From assembly GCA_964007475.1 (NCBI GenBank), contig OZ023273.1, positions 80,330,598 through 80,394,597 on the forward strand: DNA of 64,000 bases. The letters run 5' to 3'. Under the pieces are notes generated by a model that was given only the letters and a program-made list of their open reading frames with translations, was not told where the DNA came from and ran no database searches. Source of the stretch: Hybos culiciformis (Eukaryota; Arthropoda; Insecta; Diptera; Hybotidae). How positions within the stretch are numbered: the first letter of the stretch is position 1; every line of letters begins with the position of its first letter. Positions 44,894 through 56,655 of this stretch are shown piece after piece. Both the position numbers and the translations under genes were made by a program.

Positions 44894-45580
44894 AGGCAAA
44901 AAAAAAAAGAAAAAAGAAAAAATTTATGTGTCAGCTGATGATAAAACCGACAGCCGCTAGAAGCTTATCAGCGCAATAACCTACTCTATATTAGCTCAGA
45001 ATTAAAGTCGAAAATACTATTTTTTTTTCGATTGAAAAGGAAATATAATTTATTTTAAATTATTGAATAACAAATATTTCATTTATTAATTATTAATGCT
45101 AATTTTCAGAAACTTTTTGGAATACAAATATGTATTCTGAATAAAAATGTTCCAATGCACCTATTTTGTAGATAATTTATTTATGATATTAATTTTTCTT
45201 AGTGTAATTTGTAGTTTGTTGGTGTAATTTATTTTTGACATTAAATTACACTAATAAAATGCAGGAGGAATATTTTTTTACAATTCCTTTTCAGAAGAAG
45301 TACTAATAAACATGAAATTTTTCAGGCATATTTGCAAAGTTATTTTAGGTTAAACTTTTCGGGCAACAAAAAGAAAACATGATTTAAGCCACGCTGCTGT
45401 TTTTTCATACATTATTGTCGCTAATAACCGGAATTGTGTTTACAGCTTAAAATATAGTAGAAATCATCTGCAATCAGTGTTGCCATAAATCTAGGCATTT
45501 TGAAATAATTTTATGCCAGTAAACTTTTTGAGCTTAAAAAGTATTTTAGAATTTTTAAATGCTTTTATCTCTAATATGGT

Positions 45581-45980
45581 GTTCGCATTAGGAGAATATT
45601 TGTGGAATATGCTGTTTTCCGGAATATTTCAGGAAAATTTACTGGATTTTTCATATAAAAATATATTCCGGAATATGTATATTCCACTTTCATATTCTAG
45701 TTTGTCAGAGTTAATATTCTATATTTATAGTTACTTTCACTCACTTTTTGAAATTTTGTTATAGTTGGCAACAATTTTTTTTTGTAAAATTCGAGTCAAA
45801 ATGAAAAAAAAAAAAAAACAAAATAAAATTGATAAAAAGTGAGATAAAAAGTCAAAATTTTCAACAACAAATTTCTAAATTTTTGTATACATCATTAAAT
45901 TCCACTTCTCATCAAATTTTGTAATGCGAACGGTAATTTGTTTTCCGGAATATAAGTGGAATTTAAATTAGAATGCGAAC
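45581..45980. mobile_element. Candidate 400-bp MITE (GTTCGCATT ends)
   Basis: Starts GTTCGCATTAGGAGAATATT and ends AATTAGAATGCGAAC. Inner TTTTCCGGAATAT motifs occur near both ends. No clear target duplication. Confidence 0.45.
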
Positions 45981-46209
45981 AAGGTATAAGCAGTCGCTGG
46001 GTTTTAATTTTTTCTAAGCCGCCGAATTCCCCAAAACAAGTAATTTTAAGTCGACTGACCGCAGCATTCGAAGGGCAAAAATCAACTAGTCGCCGTCGAA
46101 AAAATCGATCGGCGTCATATCTTATATGTACTTGGCCATTTTAAATATTTATTTAGCCTTCCCAGAAAATACTACTTGCAATGAAGTTTCACTTCTTCCG
46201 TGTGTCCCG

Positions 46210-46547
46210 AGACTCACATATTTTTTTTTTTTCAGTATTATTAAGTATTAATTTAATTGATATTGTTTCAATAATTTTTGTTTAAGTGCTGGCAGTAATT
46301 CGTGATTAATACCATTTTTAATAAATGCAGCTACACCACCTGCTCTAGCGCTTATTCTATCCATGCGGTGGCACTGATAGTTAGAGCAAAATATTTTATT
46401 ATCTGGCTTTAGCCATGTCTCGGTGACAATGGCAATGTTTATTTTATTCTCGATTATAAATTCGGAAAATTCAGAAAGTTTATTTTTTGAAGAAAAGCTT
46501 TGAGCATTCCAAAAGGTAAAATTCATGTTATTTATAAGATTAGTCAT
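46210..46547 (-). pseudogene. jockey-clade LINE ORF2 start, endonuclease N-terminus
   Basis: Begins near MNFTFWNAQSFSSKNKLSEF and contains INIAIVTETWLKPDNKIF and RAGGVAAFIKNGI: the N (FWNAQ) and E (TETWL) blocks of the APE endonuclease. It continues past the insertion at 44722. ORF1 lies just upstream on the same strand, 140 bp away. Confidence 0.85.
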
Positions 46548-46686
46548 AAAGATATTTAATTGTTATGTTAAATAATATTTTTAATTGATCTTCTTTACTT
46601 GTGCACGTTTTTGATTGATTGATCATATCATGTGATATTTGTAGTAACTCATTTATAGTAAATAAATCATTATTTAAATGAGAATT

Positions 46687-47870
46687 TTATTCTTGATAAT
46701 GTGTAAAATCTCTTGCGACATTAGAGTAAGACCTATTATTATTATTTTTATTAATGCTAAAAGAATTATTTATACCTGCACTATTATAACTACGTATTGG
46801 TGGAAACATCTCTTGAGAATAATGATAATTCATATTTTTGTTATGTGGCGTGCGATTCTTTATTGTTTTTTCTCTCAATCTTTGTCTCAGTTCAATATAA
46901 TGTTTTCTCTTTGAACACAATAATGAACTTGCTGTGTGCTTGCCTGAACAATTAACACACTTCGGCTGAATGGATTTGTCATTAGCTGCAAATTTTTCAA
47001 AACTTGGACAATCTTTGGTCTCGTGATTTTCAGAACATATATTACATTTCGCTTTCAAATGGCACCACTAGGAACCATGGCCATAAGTTTGACACTTAAA
47101 ACATCGAGTTGGGCCTTTTCCAGATGTTATATAATAGCTCCATCGAACAATTGTGTGAAACAGTGCTTTGCAGTTGTTCCTGATCTCACTAAGTTTAATT
47201 GTGTCTTTCGCAAAGTAGACTAAGTATGTGGATTGATTCGTGTATCTCGCATTTTTAACTGACATTTCCTTCACATCAATGAAATTAATGATCTTATTAG
47301 CTTTTAATTCTTCTTTTAATGTCTCTATCTTAATTTTTTGTAAACCTTGAAGAACAATTTTGTTTGGTTTGGTATCCTCTGTATTGTGTCCGAAGAACAG
47401 TACTTGTTTGTTTTTAAGAACGTCGAACAATTTTTTGTAGTCGTTCATCGAATTACAGAATATTTTGGTACCAATGCTTGTGTTTTTTACAAAATAATTC
47501 TCCGTTAGCGCAGATTCAGTAATTAGAGTATTTATTACCACAGATGTTTGAGCAGCGTTATTAATAATATTTATTGGTGGAGACTTTTTCTTCTTGACAA
47601 CTTTATCTGAATTTTGGTCATCTTGACTTTTGGCTTCCGTATTGGTATCTGTATTAGCATCTTGATGATCAAGTTGACTAAGCGGTGCAAATTGGTTGCG
47701 ATATATGTTACTACTATCACGTGATGTTGTTGGACTACCTGGAGCCATTTGGCGGATTTTTTTAGTTTGATCTTTGATATAATTGTGCCCGTCATCAAAT
47801 TGACATGAAATATTTTGCCTTTTTCTATTAACGTTAATTGTTCTATATGAAATATACAACAAAAACTCAA
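46687..47870 (-). pseudogene. jockey-clade LINE ORF1 (gag-like, CCHC knuckles), copy A
   Basis: One frame with one stop. The first 100 residues are polar; residues about 100-240 hold a jockey-type nucleic acid-binding region (LQGLQKIKIETLKEELKANK). Three zinc knuckles follow: CFKCQTYGHGS*WC, CNICSENHETKDC and CVNCSGKHTASSLLC. The stop is a TAG inside knuckle one. The tail is Asn/Ser-rich. These proteins bind element RNA and direct it to targets. 47045-47870 is repeated at 59465-60290 with the same TAG, so the stop predates the duplication. Confidence 0.85.
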
Positions 47871-48089
47871 AAATCTAAAGACTTTATTGAATACACAAAT
47901 TTCGTTATCAGTCTAGAAGGGTTGATAAGAAACTGGCTGTTCATAATTAATTCTGTATAAAAATGAATCTTAATTTACACGCTTTCTCAGAAAATAGGAA
48001 TTTCGTTTATAAGTAAGTGTTAACAGTATTTAGTTTGACTACGTAAGAACGTGGAGTTCCATGTTTGTTCTCAATTTGCCCCGGAATCC

Positions 48090-49921
48090 AGCTTTTTCAA
48101 CTATTTGGGAAATTTCTTTTCTTTTTGCATTTCTTCCTAATATTTTTTATTATTTAAATTATTTTCATTCAGTACTGGTATAATTTTGGTATTTACAGAT
48201 AAATTTTGGTAAAAATTATTTTTTCCCGGTATCATCGTACGAGTTTGTCTCCCCATTAGTAATTCTGCTGGTGACAATACTGAATTTTTTAGGGGAGTAT
48301 TCCTATATTCAACCAAAGCTTGCCATAAATTAGTATTAGTTTCTTTACATTTTACTATCATTTTTTTCAGCTATTTGCACAATTTTTTCAGCTAATCCGT
48401 TAGATTTTGCATATAAAGGGCTAACTTTGATATCCAACATCTCGGTCCATTTTTTAAATGCAAATGAGTTAAAAGGTTGGTTATCAGCTATTATTTCTAA
48501 TGGATTTCCGTGAAGAGAAAATAAAACATTTAATTTTTCGATCAAAATCTCGGATGTTTTTTTTATTTATAGTCACTACATCTAAATATTTCGAAAAATA
48601 ATCTCCTACCACCAAATAATTTTTCCCACCACACTCCATCAAATCCATCCCTAACTTAGAATATGGTTTATCTGGTATCGAATGATTTATTTAAAGTTCT
48701 TTTATATTATTCGACCTGTATTTTTGACAAACATTGCACCTTGCAATCAGATTTTCTATATCATAATTCATGTTTGGCCAGTATACCATTAACCTAGCTC
48801 TCATTTTGGTTTTTTTCTACACCAAGATGGGACCTATGCAAACTATCGGGAATTGATGCGCGTAGAGTTTCTGGTAAAAAAAATTTTTCATCGAAAAATA
48901 TCATTCATTTTCTAAAAATAAATTATTTTTAAACTTCCAGAAATATTTCATATTATTACTTAAATTTTTCTTTTCATTTGGCCAACCTTTTAGAATAGTT
49001 TCTTTTATTTCCCTTAAAATTTCATCTTTGTTCGTTTCTCGTTTAAATTCTTTAATTTTTTCATCACTAACATTAATTGTGTGTATCATTTCATTTAATC
49101 CTTTTATTTCATCTTCTTTTACTAACTCTGGATAACCAATCTGCTTTCTAACTTCAATTTCATGCGTTGTAATCTACTGGACGGGATTTTATTATAATTT
49201 TTTAGCATTAATCCTAATAATGGTTTATGATCACTTATATGTAAGTGTGAAATTTTTTGCAGGCAAAAACTACAGCAAGTAACTCTTTTTCTATCTGAGC
49301 GTAGTTAATTTCTGTTTCGGTTAGGCTTCTAGAAGCAAAGCACATAGGTCTACCTTCTTGTAGAAGTGCACAGCTCAAGCCACTTTTAGAAGCATCAGTT
49401 TGAAGGCTGATGTGTTTCTTAGAATTAAAAGATTTTAAAGTAGGTGCTTCAATAATTTTTTTTTAAATTTTTTCCAGAGTCTTGTCGTGCAAAGGTAACC
49501 ACTGGAAATTAACTTCATTTTTCAGCAGTTCTCTTAATGGGCAATTTCTGAAAGGTTAGGGATATATTCTTTTATATAATTAATAAACCTCAATAATTTT
49601 TGAACTTCTTTTTTACATTTTGGAGGTCCTAAATCTTAATACCGTTTAATCTAGCCTTATCACATGAAATTTCTTCTTCTGATTGATATATAATGTCCAA
49701 AGAAAGTTATTTTTTTTTTTGCTGCTATTAAATTTTATATGTCTCATTTTAGCTCTTTCCATAACTATTTTTAATGTTTTATCATGTTCTTCTTCATTTT
49801 CTGTAGCAATCAATATGTCGTCTATAAAAATAGTAACATTTCCCATACCCTTAAAATTTTCTTCGTTTAATTTCTGAAACGCTTTAAGCGCTATTTTTAT
49901 TCGAAACGGTACAGCATTATA
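48090..49921 (-). pseudogene. Ty3/gypsy pol relic, copy A (RT end, RNase H, integrase)
   Basis: Read leftward from 49921: RT piece with KAFQKLNEENFKGM and the catalytic FIDDILIATENEEEHDKTL; RNase H (49492-49235) with LQTDASKSGLSCALLQ and TETEINYAQIEKELLAVVFA; linker; HHCC-type zinc region (HRSHLG...NVCQKY, shifted); integrase core with MDLMECG, EIIADNQPFNSFAFKKW and SPLYAKSNGLAEKIVQ (D, D, E); and the C-terminal EYRNTPLKNSVLSPAELLMG. Several frameshifts. A TAA at about 49465 breaks RNase H in this copy only. No LTR is next to it; the RT side is cut by a foldback fragment. Mag-like lineage probable. Confidence 0.85.
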
Positions 49922-50294
49922 TGTCATTTTGCAAAATACCATTTGTCCACTAAAAGTTTAAAATTTCAATCGCGGACAAATGTCATTTTGCAAAAAGTCA
50001 TTTGTCCGCGATTGATTTATCGGTTTTTTAGCGAACAAATGTCATTTTGCAAAATGTCATTTGTCCGCAATTGATTTTTTAGTTTTGGACATACTGCAGA
50101 TGACGTGAACCACTCAGAATCGGCTGAAACTTGGAAAAGGGTAGAGGGGTAGAGGCCCTCAAATTGTTCATACATTTTGTAATCGCAATTTTTTTTTTTT
50201 ACTTGATTTGCCCCGTAACGAGAGGGTGGTGTGGTGTCGGCGGGCGGTCGGGTAGACTGGTGGTTATTGAGTGGGATTTGCGGCTGAAGCCGCA
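49922..50294. mobile_element. Truncated foldback fragment, family 1 copy 3
   Basis: Closely matches 42165-42530 of copy 2: the repeat arm, the ATGACGTGAACCACTCAGAA block and the left half of the GC-rich hairpin. It ends at GCGGCTGAAGCCGC, the exact centre of the palindrome, then unrelated sequence begins. The other side fuses to gypsy RT. Confidence 0.85.
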
Positions 50295-50445
50295 TTAATT
50301 TCGTAATAATTTCAATTTTATTTTCTGCTTATTTGAATTTTTAAATTAACTTCGTATGTTATATAATTTTTTTTTAATAAGTGTTAATAAGTGTCAAGTT
50401 TTTGCATATTTTTGTTGACCCAGTTATTTTTGCTTGAGTAATATC

Positions 50446-51156
50446 CATCATGTACCAATTTCGACAGAAAATGTAAGCTCATTACCTGTAAAGGCTTTTG
50501 TAAAGGAAGTTTCCATGGTTCGTGTTTATTCCGGGACAGAGATTGGTACAATCCTGTTCTGGCGGAGTATTTTGTTTGTAGTAATTGTCTACAGGCTGAT
50601 GAATGCGTTCGTAAGATACATGAAAAGCTATTAGATAATATTAAAGAGCTTAAATTCGATACTGACCACATAGAAGATATTGGGCAAAAAACAATTCATT
50701 GCAATTCTGACAATTTTGAATATATGGCCAAAACTATTGACGCTTTGAATACATCAATAACTGATAATATGGATTCCATGATTTCAATTCAAAAAAGTCT
50801 CGTCTCAGTAGTCGAAAAAGTTATTGATGTTCAACTAAATAAACATTTATCCACCAGTGGTCTTAACGGCTATCAATGACACTGTGGTCATAGTCGATCG
50901 ATTGGACACAATTTACAAGAATTTAAAGGAAATGGTTATAACCAGCCAAGAATCGATTGCCAATGAAATGCACAACTTATCTACAACGTTCATCTCACAA
51001 GACATCCCCATTATTAATAACAACGAATCTCATGAATTTTCAGCGCCTTTTAAAAATATTGACAATGATAATGACAACGACATTGATATTAGTTTAATAT
51101 CTGCAATCAAGCCACAGATTTCTTTGGCAGATGAGCTTAGACATTGTACACAGTAA
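50446..51156 (+). pseudogene. PHD-finger/coiled-coil ORF1-like protein, copy A
   Basis: Cys and His spacing CKLITCKGFCKGSFHGSC, then about 20 residues to FVCSNC, suggests a PHD-type zinc finger whose first CxxC is lost to a stop or shift at about 50442. A coiled-coil-like stretch (KIHEKLLDNIKELKFDTDHI) and, after a +1 shift near 50855, a second helical segment (DRLDTIYKNLKEMVITSQES) follow, ending Thr-Gln-stop. PHD-plus-coiled-coil ORF1 proteins are known in CR1-group LINEs; a host origin is less likely. No RT follows it. Confidence 0.5.
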
Positions 51157-52429
51157 AAAAATTGGGCTTTTTTTACTCTTTTTTATACTCCGTGAAGAGT
51201 GTAAACTTGTTTTAAACATTTAAGAGTAGTTTTTAATATTAATTCACAATTTTTTTTCTTTTTTTAGTAATTATTTAACTTTTTTGGTAATAAAATTGCT
51301 TTTGCTAAAATAAGACAACAAATTTATACCACCTAGAATATATTTTAATATTATTTTTCTTTAAATTAATACTAAAATATGGTAAAATTATAATAAAATA
51401 TATTTTTAATTATTGAAAGTAGTTTTTAATTTCAAAAGATGCTTTTTTTTTCTCGAGTTTGTATTTTTTAATCTTTATTAGAAAGAAAACAAGTTTATTC
51501 AAATATTGTTAAAATTTTATAACATTTTTACTTTAATTTTACTGATTAAATTTAGTAATTTTAAATCCAATTACACGCAATTAATTTATTTCAAACTGTT
51601 GTTGTAATATTTAATCTTTTCATTGATTGAAATAAATTTACTTAAAAAAGGTGTAATAATTAGTCATAACTATGTATCGTGAAATTTTGTATTTAGTTGT
51701 TTTCAAAAATCTTTTGGTTTTTCATACTTGGTGTTGTAGTTTTTATTCTTTTCAGAATTAAATTGAATTTAGAAAAAAATGGATTTAATCAGAATTTTAT
51801 GTAATTTTTATTTCTTTTACTACTAATTTTTATTATGAAAATCGGCTTTAGGTTTTTTTAGCTAGGTTTTGTTATTTTTAATCTAAATTAGTATAATAAA
51901 AATAAGTTATAGGTATAAAAGGATTCAATTTTTGAAAATTTTCATTACATTAAAAAAAAAAAAAAATGATTATAGAATTAATCGACGTGAAAAGTATTTT
52001 GTTCAGAACCATAATTATTTAAAGTAAATGAACTATTCGATTTATAGAATGTGATACTATTCATTGTACCTGGTTAAAGCTGAAATTTATTTTTTTGGGT
52101 CGCGCCGCCCTTAATAACGGAGTTGAATATTATCTTGTATTTTGACGATTTTGAATACGTGGCTTGATAAAGTTCCTTTGAACTTCACAAATAAAACAAA
52201 AAAAAATAACAGGCACAAAGCAAAAAAATTGTACGTGTTATTTTAAATGCGCTAGAACAAATATAAAAACAAAAGAGAATATTTTTTTGTAGTTTTTAAT
52301 CCGATAGAGTGCGTTTGATGTTAAAATGCCATAAAATGAGTAAAACTAGCACCAATCCTAAATTATATTTTTACTATTTTGTATTTATTTTACTAATTGT
52401 ATTTTTTTTAAATCGCCCCTCTCACGGAC
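51157..52429. other. A+T-rich sequence, no gene recognised
   Basis: T-rich, repeated TAGTTTTTAAT-like motifs at low similarity. The first 425 bp is repeated at the window end. Confidence 0.5.
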
Positions 52430-52694
52430 AAATGTTTACCCAAGACTGTGAAAATTTAAAAAAGTTAATCACTATTTTAGTTTTTTTACTTGATAACAGA
52501 GTAAAAATGGAAAACTTTACTCTGTTATCAAGTAGAAAACTAAAATAGTGAATAACTTTTTTAAGTTTACACTTTCTTGGCCAAAAACTTTACCGTCAGA
52601 GGGGGATGGAAAAACAAAAGATTAGAAAAAAAAAGGTGAATAATCTTTTTGACACTTGACACATTTTTGGGTAAAAATTTATCCGTGCGTGAGA
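52430..52694. mobile_element. Nested-palindrome MITE
   Basis: The left outer arm TCACGGACAAATGTTTACCC faces, reversed, TCACGCACGGATAAATTTTTACCC at the far right. An inner hairpin of about 70-bp arms (TTTTACTCTGTTATCAAGTA and reverse) closes at ATGGAAAA near 52508. Non-coding; the short frame across it is a by-product. Confidence 0.7.
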
Positions 52695-54360
52695 ACAAAA
52701 TAAAAATAAAATGTTTTTATTTGAGAACCAGTTTTTTTTACTGCTAGGGTGCTTTAAAATCATATGAAATTAATTAATTGATGAATCTATTAGACTATAT
52801 TAAGATTCAAAGAATTAAATCACTTTTATTTTTTTCAATGCGTTTATAAATTATCAATTAAAACGCTTAAAAGCTTAATTGCAAATAATAATATTTTTGG
52901 TATTTACCCATAAACTGAAATGTCGGCCGTGATGCAAATGTCGCGGAAGATATTAAAATGTATGTAAATTGTATATGGAAGCGAGAAGTCTCGATTTCAA
53001 CGTTCACATTCATATACTTGTGTTTAAAATTTTACTGGCGTGCTGCATTATTTAGATTGCGTCGAATTCAGCATAATCTAGGCATTACTAGTATCTCCTT
53101 AAAATCTAAAAATTTGAATTCAATTTTTGAAATAAATAGGTACTAATAAGTGAATTTCTATTTTGCTCAAACATATTTGAATTTTTTTATTAGATACATT
53201 ATGTACGTAAATAATAATATTGTATTTCTAGGAATTCGCCGTAACATCAATGTGATGCATTTAAATATTAAATCATTCATTCATTTACGAATAACCTTCT
53301 TTTCCAACAAATTAACTTATTTTAATTTAAAAATTTCACGAGTACAGGAAGCAAGAGATTGTATGATTTACTTAGTAATGAGGAAAAACTGTTTTTTCTA
53401 GAAGATTTGCTTCAGACGAATATTAAATTTCGTTTATTCAAAATTTTTAAACATTTTTATTACAAATTTGTCATAAAATTTTTTTTTTAGAACCACCCTA
53501 AATACCGCCCTACCGTTTAGTTTTCGTTTTTATCTTTTCAACTATTTTGATTAAGTTATTAGCTTCATTCGACTGTTGTTGCGTGCGTTATTGGTTTTTT
53601 CGGTGCCGAGCATAAGAATTAAAAAATTGTAAACACTTTTTAATTTAAATAATAAATTTAATAAAAAAATTTAATTATTATTAAATTAAAAAAAAAATAA
53701 TTATTGTGAATGCGAAAAAAAACTCAAAACCAAAAAATTTGAATTAATTTAGAAAAAAATATTTTAATAAAAATATAAAAAATTATTTAAAACAGGTATT
53801 TACCTAGCAACAAAAAAAAATCAAAAAATTTAAAAAAGGAAAGAAAATAAAATCAAAAAAATTAAAAAAAAAAAGGAAAAAATTGGTGCAAATGACTGCT
53901 AAACTGCGGTTAACGTGTGGCTGAAGCTTGGTGAGAGGGCAGAGGCAGTGCCCAAAACCCCCAAATCCAAAAGTTTTTTTTTATCGGAAATGCCCCTTTT
54001 GGGAGACCATGGCTCTTCAAAGTTTTCATTCTTCAATTATCTACTTTTTCTATTTTTAATAAACTTTTTGTATGATCATCAAATTTTTCGACGTATTTTT
54101 CGTCGCAGCTTGAAAAGTAGCAGATCTTTACAAAATTTTTTGGTCTTTTTTTTTTAACTTAAGTTTGTTTCCTTTTTAAATAAAAAAAAATTGGTGTTTT
54201 AAAACGATTATTATGAATTAAGATCGAGAATGCTGAAATCCATTCGTTATAATACCTTAGATATTTGTAATATTTAATACAAAACATATATAAATTATAT
54301 ATTTGCATTTTCATATCAAAAAATTATTTTAGTTGAAATTGAGCCAGCAGTGCGAGATCT
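52695..54360. other. A+T-rich sequence with short unassigned frames
   Basis: A slightly GC-richer piece (53500-53620 and 53885-54010) has no recognised domain. It could be an untranslated exon or LINE 5' end; nothing supports either. Confidence 0.4.
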
Positions 54361-54924
54361 ATGAAAATTTCTCTTTTTAAGAGACCTGTGGGAAATATAT
54401 TAGATGAAGAGATCGTTTTATATGCAGTTTATCAATTTAAATTACAATTACTGCCCGGAAAATTCAGAACGTATAGATTTAGATTACCAAGTCGAACTGG
54501 TAATCTAAATTAATAAAAATTAAATAAATAAAAATTATTTTTTTAAGTTTTATAAAATACTTAATTCAAGGATGTCAATTTAAAATTTTTTTAATCATCA
54601 AACAACTTCATCTAATATTTATTCTAGGATCAGATCAATCTTCAGATTCGAAGACATAACTACTGAAGACTCCAACCAAATAACAAATCTTTCAAGGGTA
54701 AGTGATAAAATGAAAATATCTTCTATAATTTTAGACTTTTATGGAATATTTTGGATTATGTGGTGGTGATGTAATTTTCGTCAATCTGAAGAACAATAAA
54801 AATTTGACTATTAGTAATAAACACACAGAATTGTTGGTGAAATTGGCTGGCCAATTTATCAGTGAAAACTTTCAGGTAGATAACTCTTTTCTTTTCATTC
54901 CAAACTTGCGTATGCCAATGCCAT
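54361..54924 (+). other. Possible exon-like frames, unidentified
   Basis: Three short open segments of ordinary codon look: MKISLFKRPVGNILDEEIVL (54361-54513), SIFRFEDITTEDSNQI (about 54635-54698) and MEYFGLCGGDVIFVNLKN (54741-54924). GTAAGT and TTTTAG border a 37-bp gap between the last two, and a TTCTAG acceptor precedes the second. The 37-bp intron is too short for most insects and the first join does not keep frame. No domain recognised. Confidence 0.25.
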
Positions 54925-55012
54925 AATATTGATTTTTCGTGTATTAAGGCTTAGGCATATTTTGGTCGAGCTATAAGTGTAGTGGCAACACTACAAGTAT
55001 TATCTCCGGCCG

Positions 55013-55112
55013 TGTCAAGTAAATCTCAGCCAAGCTAACAACGCGCAGTTAATAGCTGCGCAGTTATTAACGAAGCTGGCAGAGTGTTCACTTGACACGC
55101 CGCACGAAATAA
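55013..55112. repeat. 100-bp hairpin MITE (GTGTCAAGT arms)
   Basis: GTGTCAAGTAAATCTCAGCC on the left pairs with the reverse of GGCAGAGTGTTCACTTGACAC. A second stem (GCGCAGTTAATAGCTGCGC) forms the centre. No target duplication identified. Confidence 0.65.
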
Positions 55113-55413
55113 ATCAAGAATGAAAGAAAAATAAAAAAAACTTTCTTTTTCTGGTTCCGGATTTCGAAGTGAAAATATACAAAAAAAAATAATTGAATTT
55201 ATTCAATTCTAGATAGAAATTAATTTAGAATAAAAATTAATGTAAAAAAAATTATTAAAAAATTACAAGTATTCTACGTCAAAAAATAAATGAGAAAAAA
55301 CTCAAGTAAGATTCCGAATGGAATTAAAAATTACTCATAAAATTAAAAGCCAATTTTTACAAGAAAAATTGACAGAAAAAAATTAAAAAGTAATTTAAGT
55401 AAAATATCAACCT
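55113..55413. other. A+T-rich stretch next to the R1 element
   Basis: No coding or repeat signal. It abuts the truncated 3' side of R1 copy A. Confidence 0.45.
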
Positions 55414-56655
55414 AAACAGGTATTTGTTGGAATACCCGTGGCCTGTTAGGAATTGGGTAAGGAAATACCCAACTTCACCATGTCTCCGGTCTGTCCACTC
55501 CCTGAGGCTCGGAATCAACCTCTTCCATCTGCCTTTTGTGGCATTCTCCCAACGATCTTCCCATTTCACCATCATTTCTGCTTTCGCTTCCATTTTGGTT
55601 ACTACGGGATCTTTGATCTTCTTGAGTTCGTAGGCTAGTTTCCGCTCCTGGGCCATTAGGTCTACAGGGGCGATTCCGGCTACCACCAAGATGGCTGGCT
55701 CAGACACAGTGCGGTATGAGCAAGCCACTCTTAGGGCGCCTCGCGCTGGACAGCTGCAATCTGCTTCCGGTATTTCTCTACCTTAAGGGCATCGGCCCAT
55801 ACTTCGCTACCATAGAGAAGTATGGCGTGTGTCACCGTCATTGGGGGATGGCCCCCCAATATTCGCCATGAGCCTACTGAGAGCCAATGTCACCTTAGCA
55901 GCCTTCTGTGAAGCGTATTGGACTTGCGACTTCGTGTCCAGCCGTAGACCTAAGTATTTGATCTGGGGCTTGGTGCAGATCCCTTCTTCGCCTACGAACA
56001 TCTCAACGATCGTTGGGATATGTTTTCTCGTTAAAAGGACGATCTCAGATTTTTCCGTGGCCAGGGACAGACCGTGGGCTCTCAACCATGCAGTGGTGCG
56101 CAGCATGACTTGATTCAGCCTCCTTTGCGCTTCCTCGACGTTACGAGCGGTGATGACCGCCGCGATGTCATCCGCGTATCCCACCAGAAAGGTGCCATCT
56201 GGCATCTCTATACGCAGGATGCCATCATACGAGATGTTCCACAGGTCAGGGCCAAGGATTGAACCTTGGGCTGCACCTGAGGTCACTCTTTTACTGCGGC
56301 GGCCATCTGTGGTATCGAACAGCAGCGTCCGATCGCTCAGATAGCTCTTCATCATCCTCAGAAGATACTCTGGGACCCGAAACTGACTCTCAAGGGCCCC
56401 CAACATGTCACTCCATCTTGCTGAGTTGAACGCGTTCTTTACGTCCAGCGTAACCAGCAAGACGATCTTCCTCGAATGATGATTCCCTAGCTGAGCATCA
56501 TGGACTGCTTTGACGACCTGTTCGATAGCACTAACCGTCGAACGTCCTTTACGGAAGCCGTGCTGTCGCTCGGATAAAGCTCCTGCTGCTCGCACTGCCG
56601 CCTCCAGGCGGGGCTTCAGCAACCTTTCCAATAGCTTACCAGCTGTATCAAGCAT
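55414..56655 (-). pseudogene. R1 LINE RT palm, thumb and connection, copy A
   Basis: SERQHGFRKGRSTVSAIEQV, LLVTLDVKNAFNSARWSDML, GAAQGSILGPDLWNISYDGI and VGYADDIAAVI (catalytic) are R1 RT blocks, followed by IKYLGLRLDTKSQVQYASQK. Frameshifts at about 55850 and 55735 lead into LLYGSEVWADALKVEKYRKQ and ACSYRTVSEPAILVVAGIAP. The last part up to 55414 encodes the C-terminal region without its zinc tail. The same two shifts are present in copy B. Confidence 0.9.

Larger units (their letters stand above)
44723..46195. mobile_element. Unclassified insertion in the jockey endonuclease
   Basis: About 1.47 kb separates endonuclease halves at 46210-46547 and before 44722. GAAGTGAAACTTC lies at the left edge and its reverse complement at the right edge (46183-46195). 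Contents: a tandem array (44773-44893), A+T-rich DNA, a candidate MITE (45581-45980), and a GC-richer tail. No transposase seen. Exact limits are uncertain. Confidence 0.5.

Noticed and set aside
44773..44979. Lys/Ser/Phe-rich 68-residue frame
   Set aside because: Produced by a tandem DNA repeat and poly(A) runs; no protein evidence.
49683..49877. Hydrophobic plus-strand frame opposite gypsy RT (also at 62103)
   Set aside because: Antisense of a well-supported RT segment; the apparent membrane segment is an artefact.
52309..52548. 79-residue frame with a hydrophobic segment
   Set aside because: Its second half is one arm of a palindromic MITE; unlikely to be a protein.
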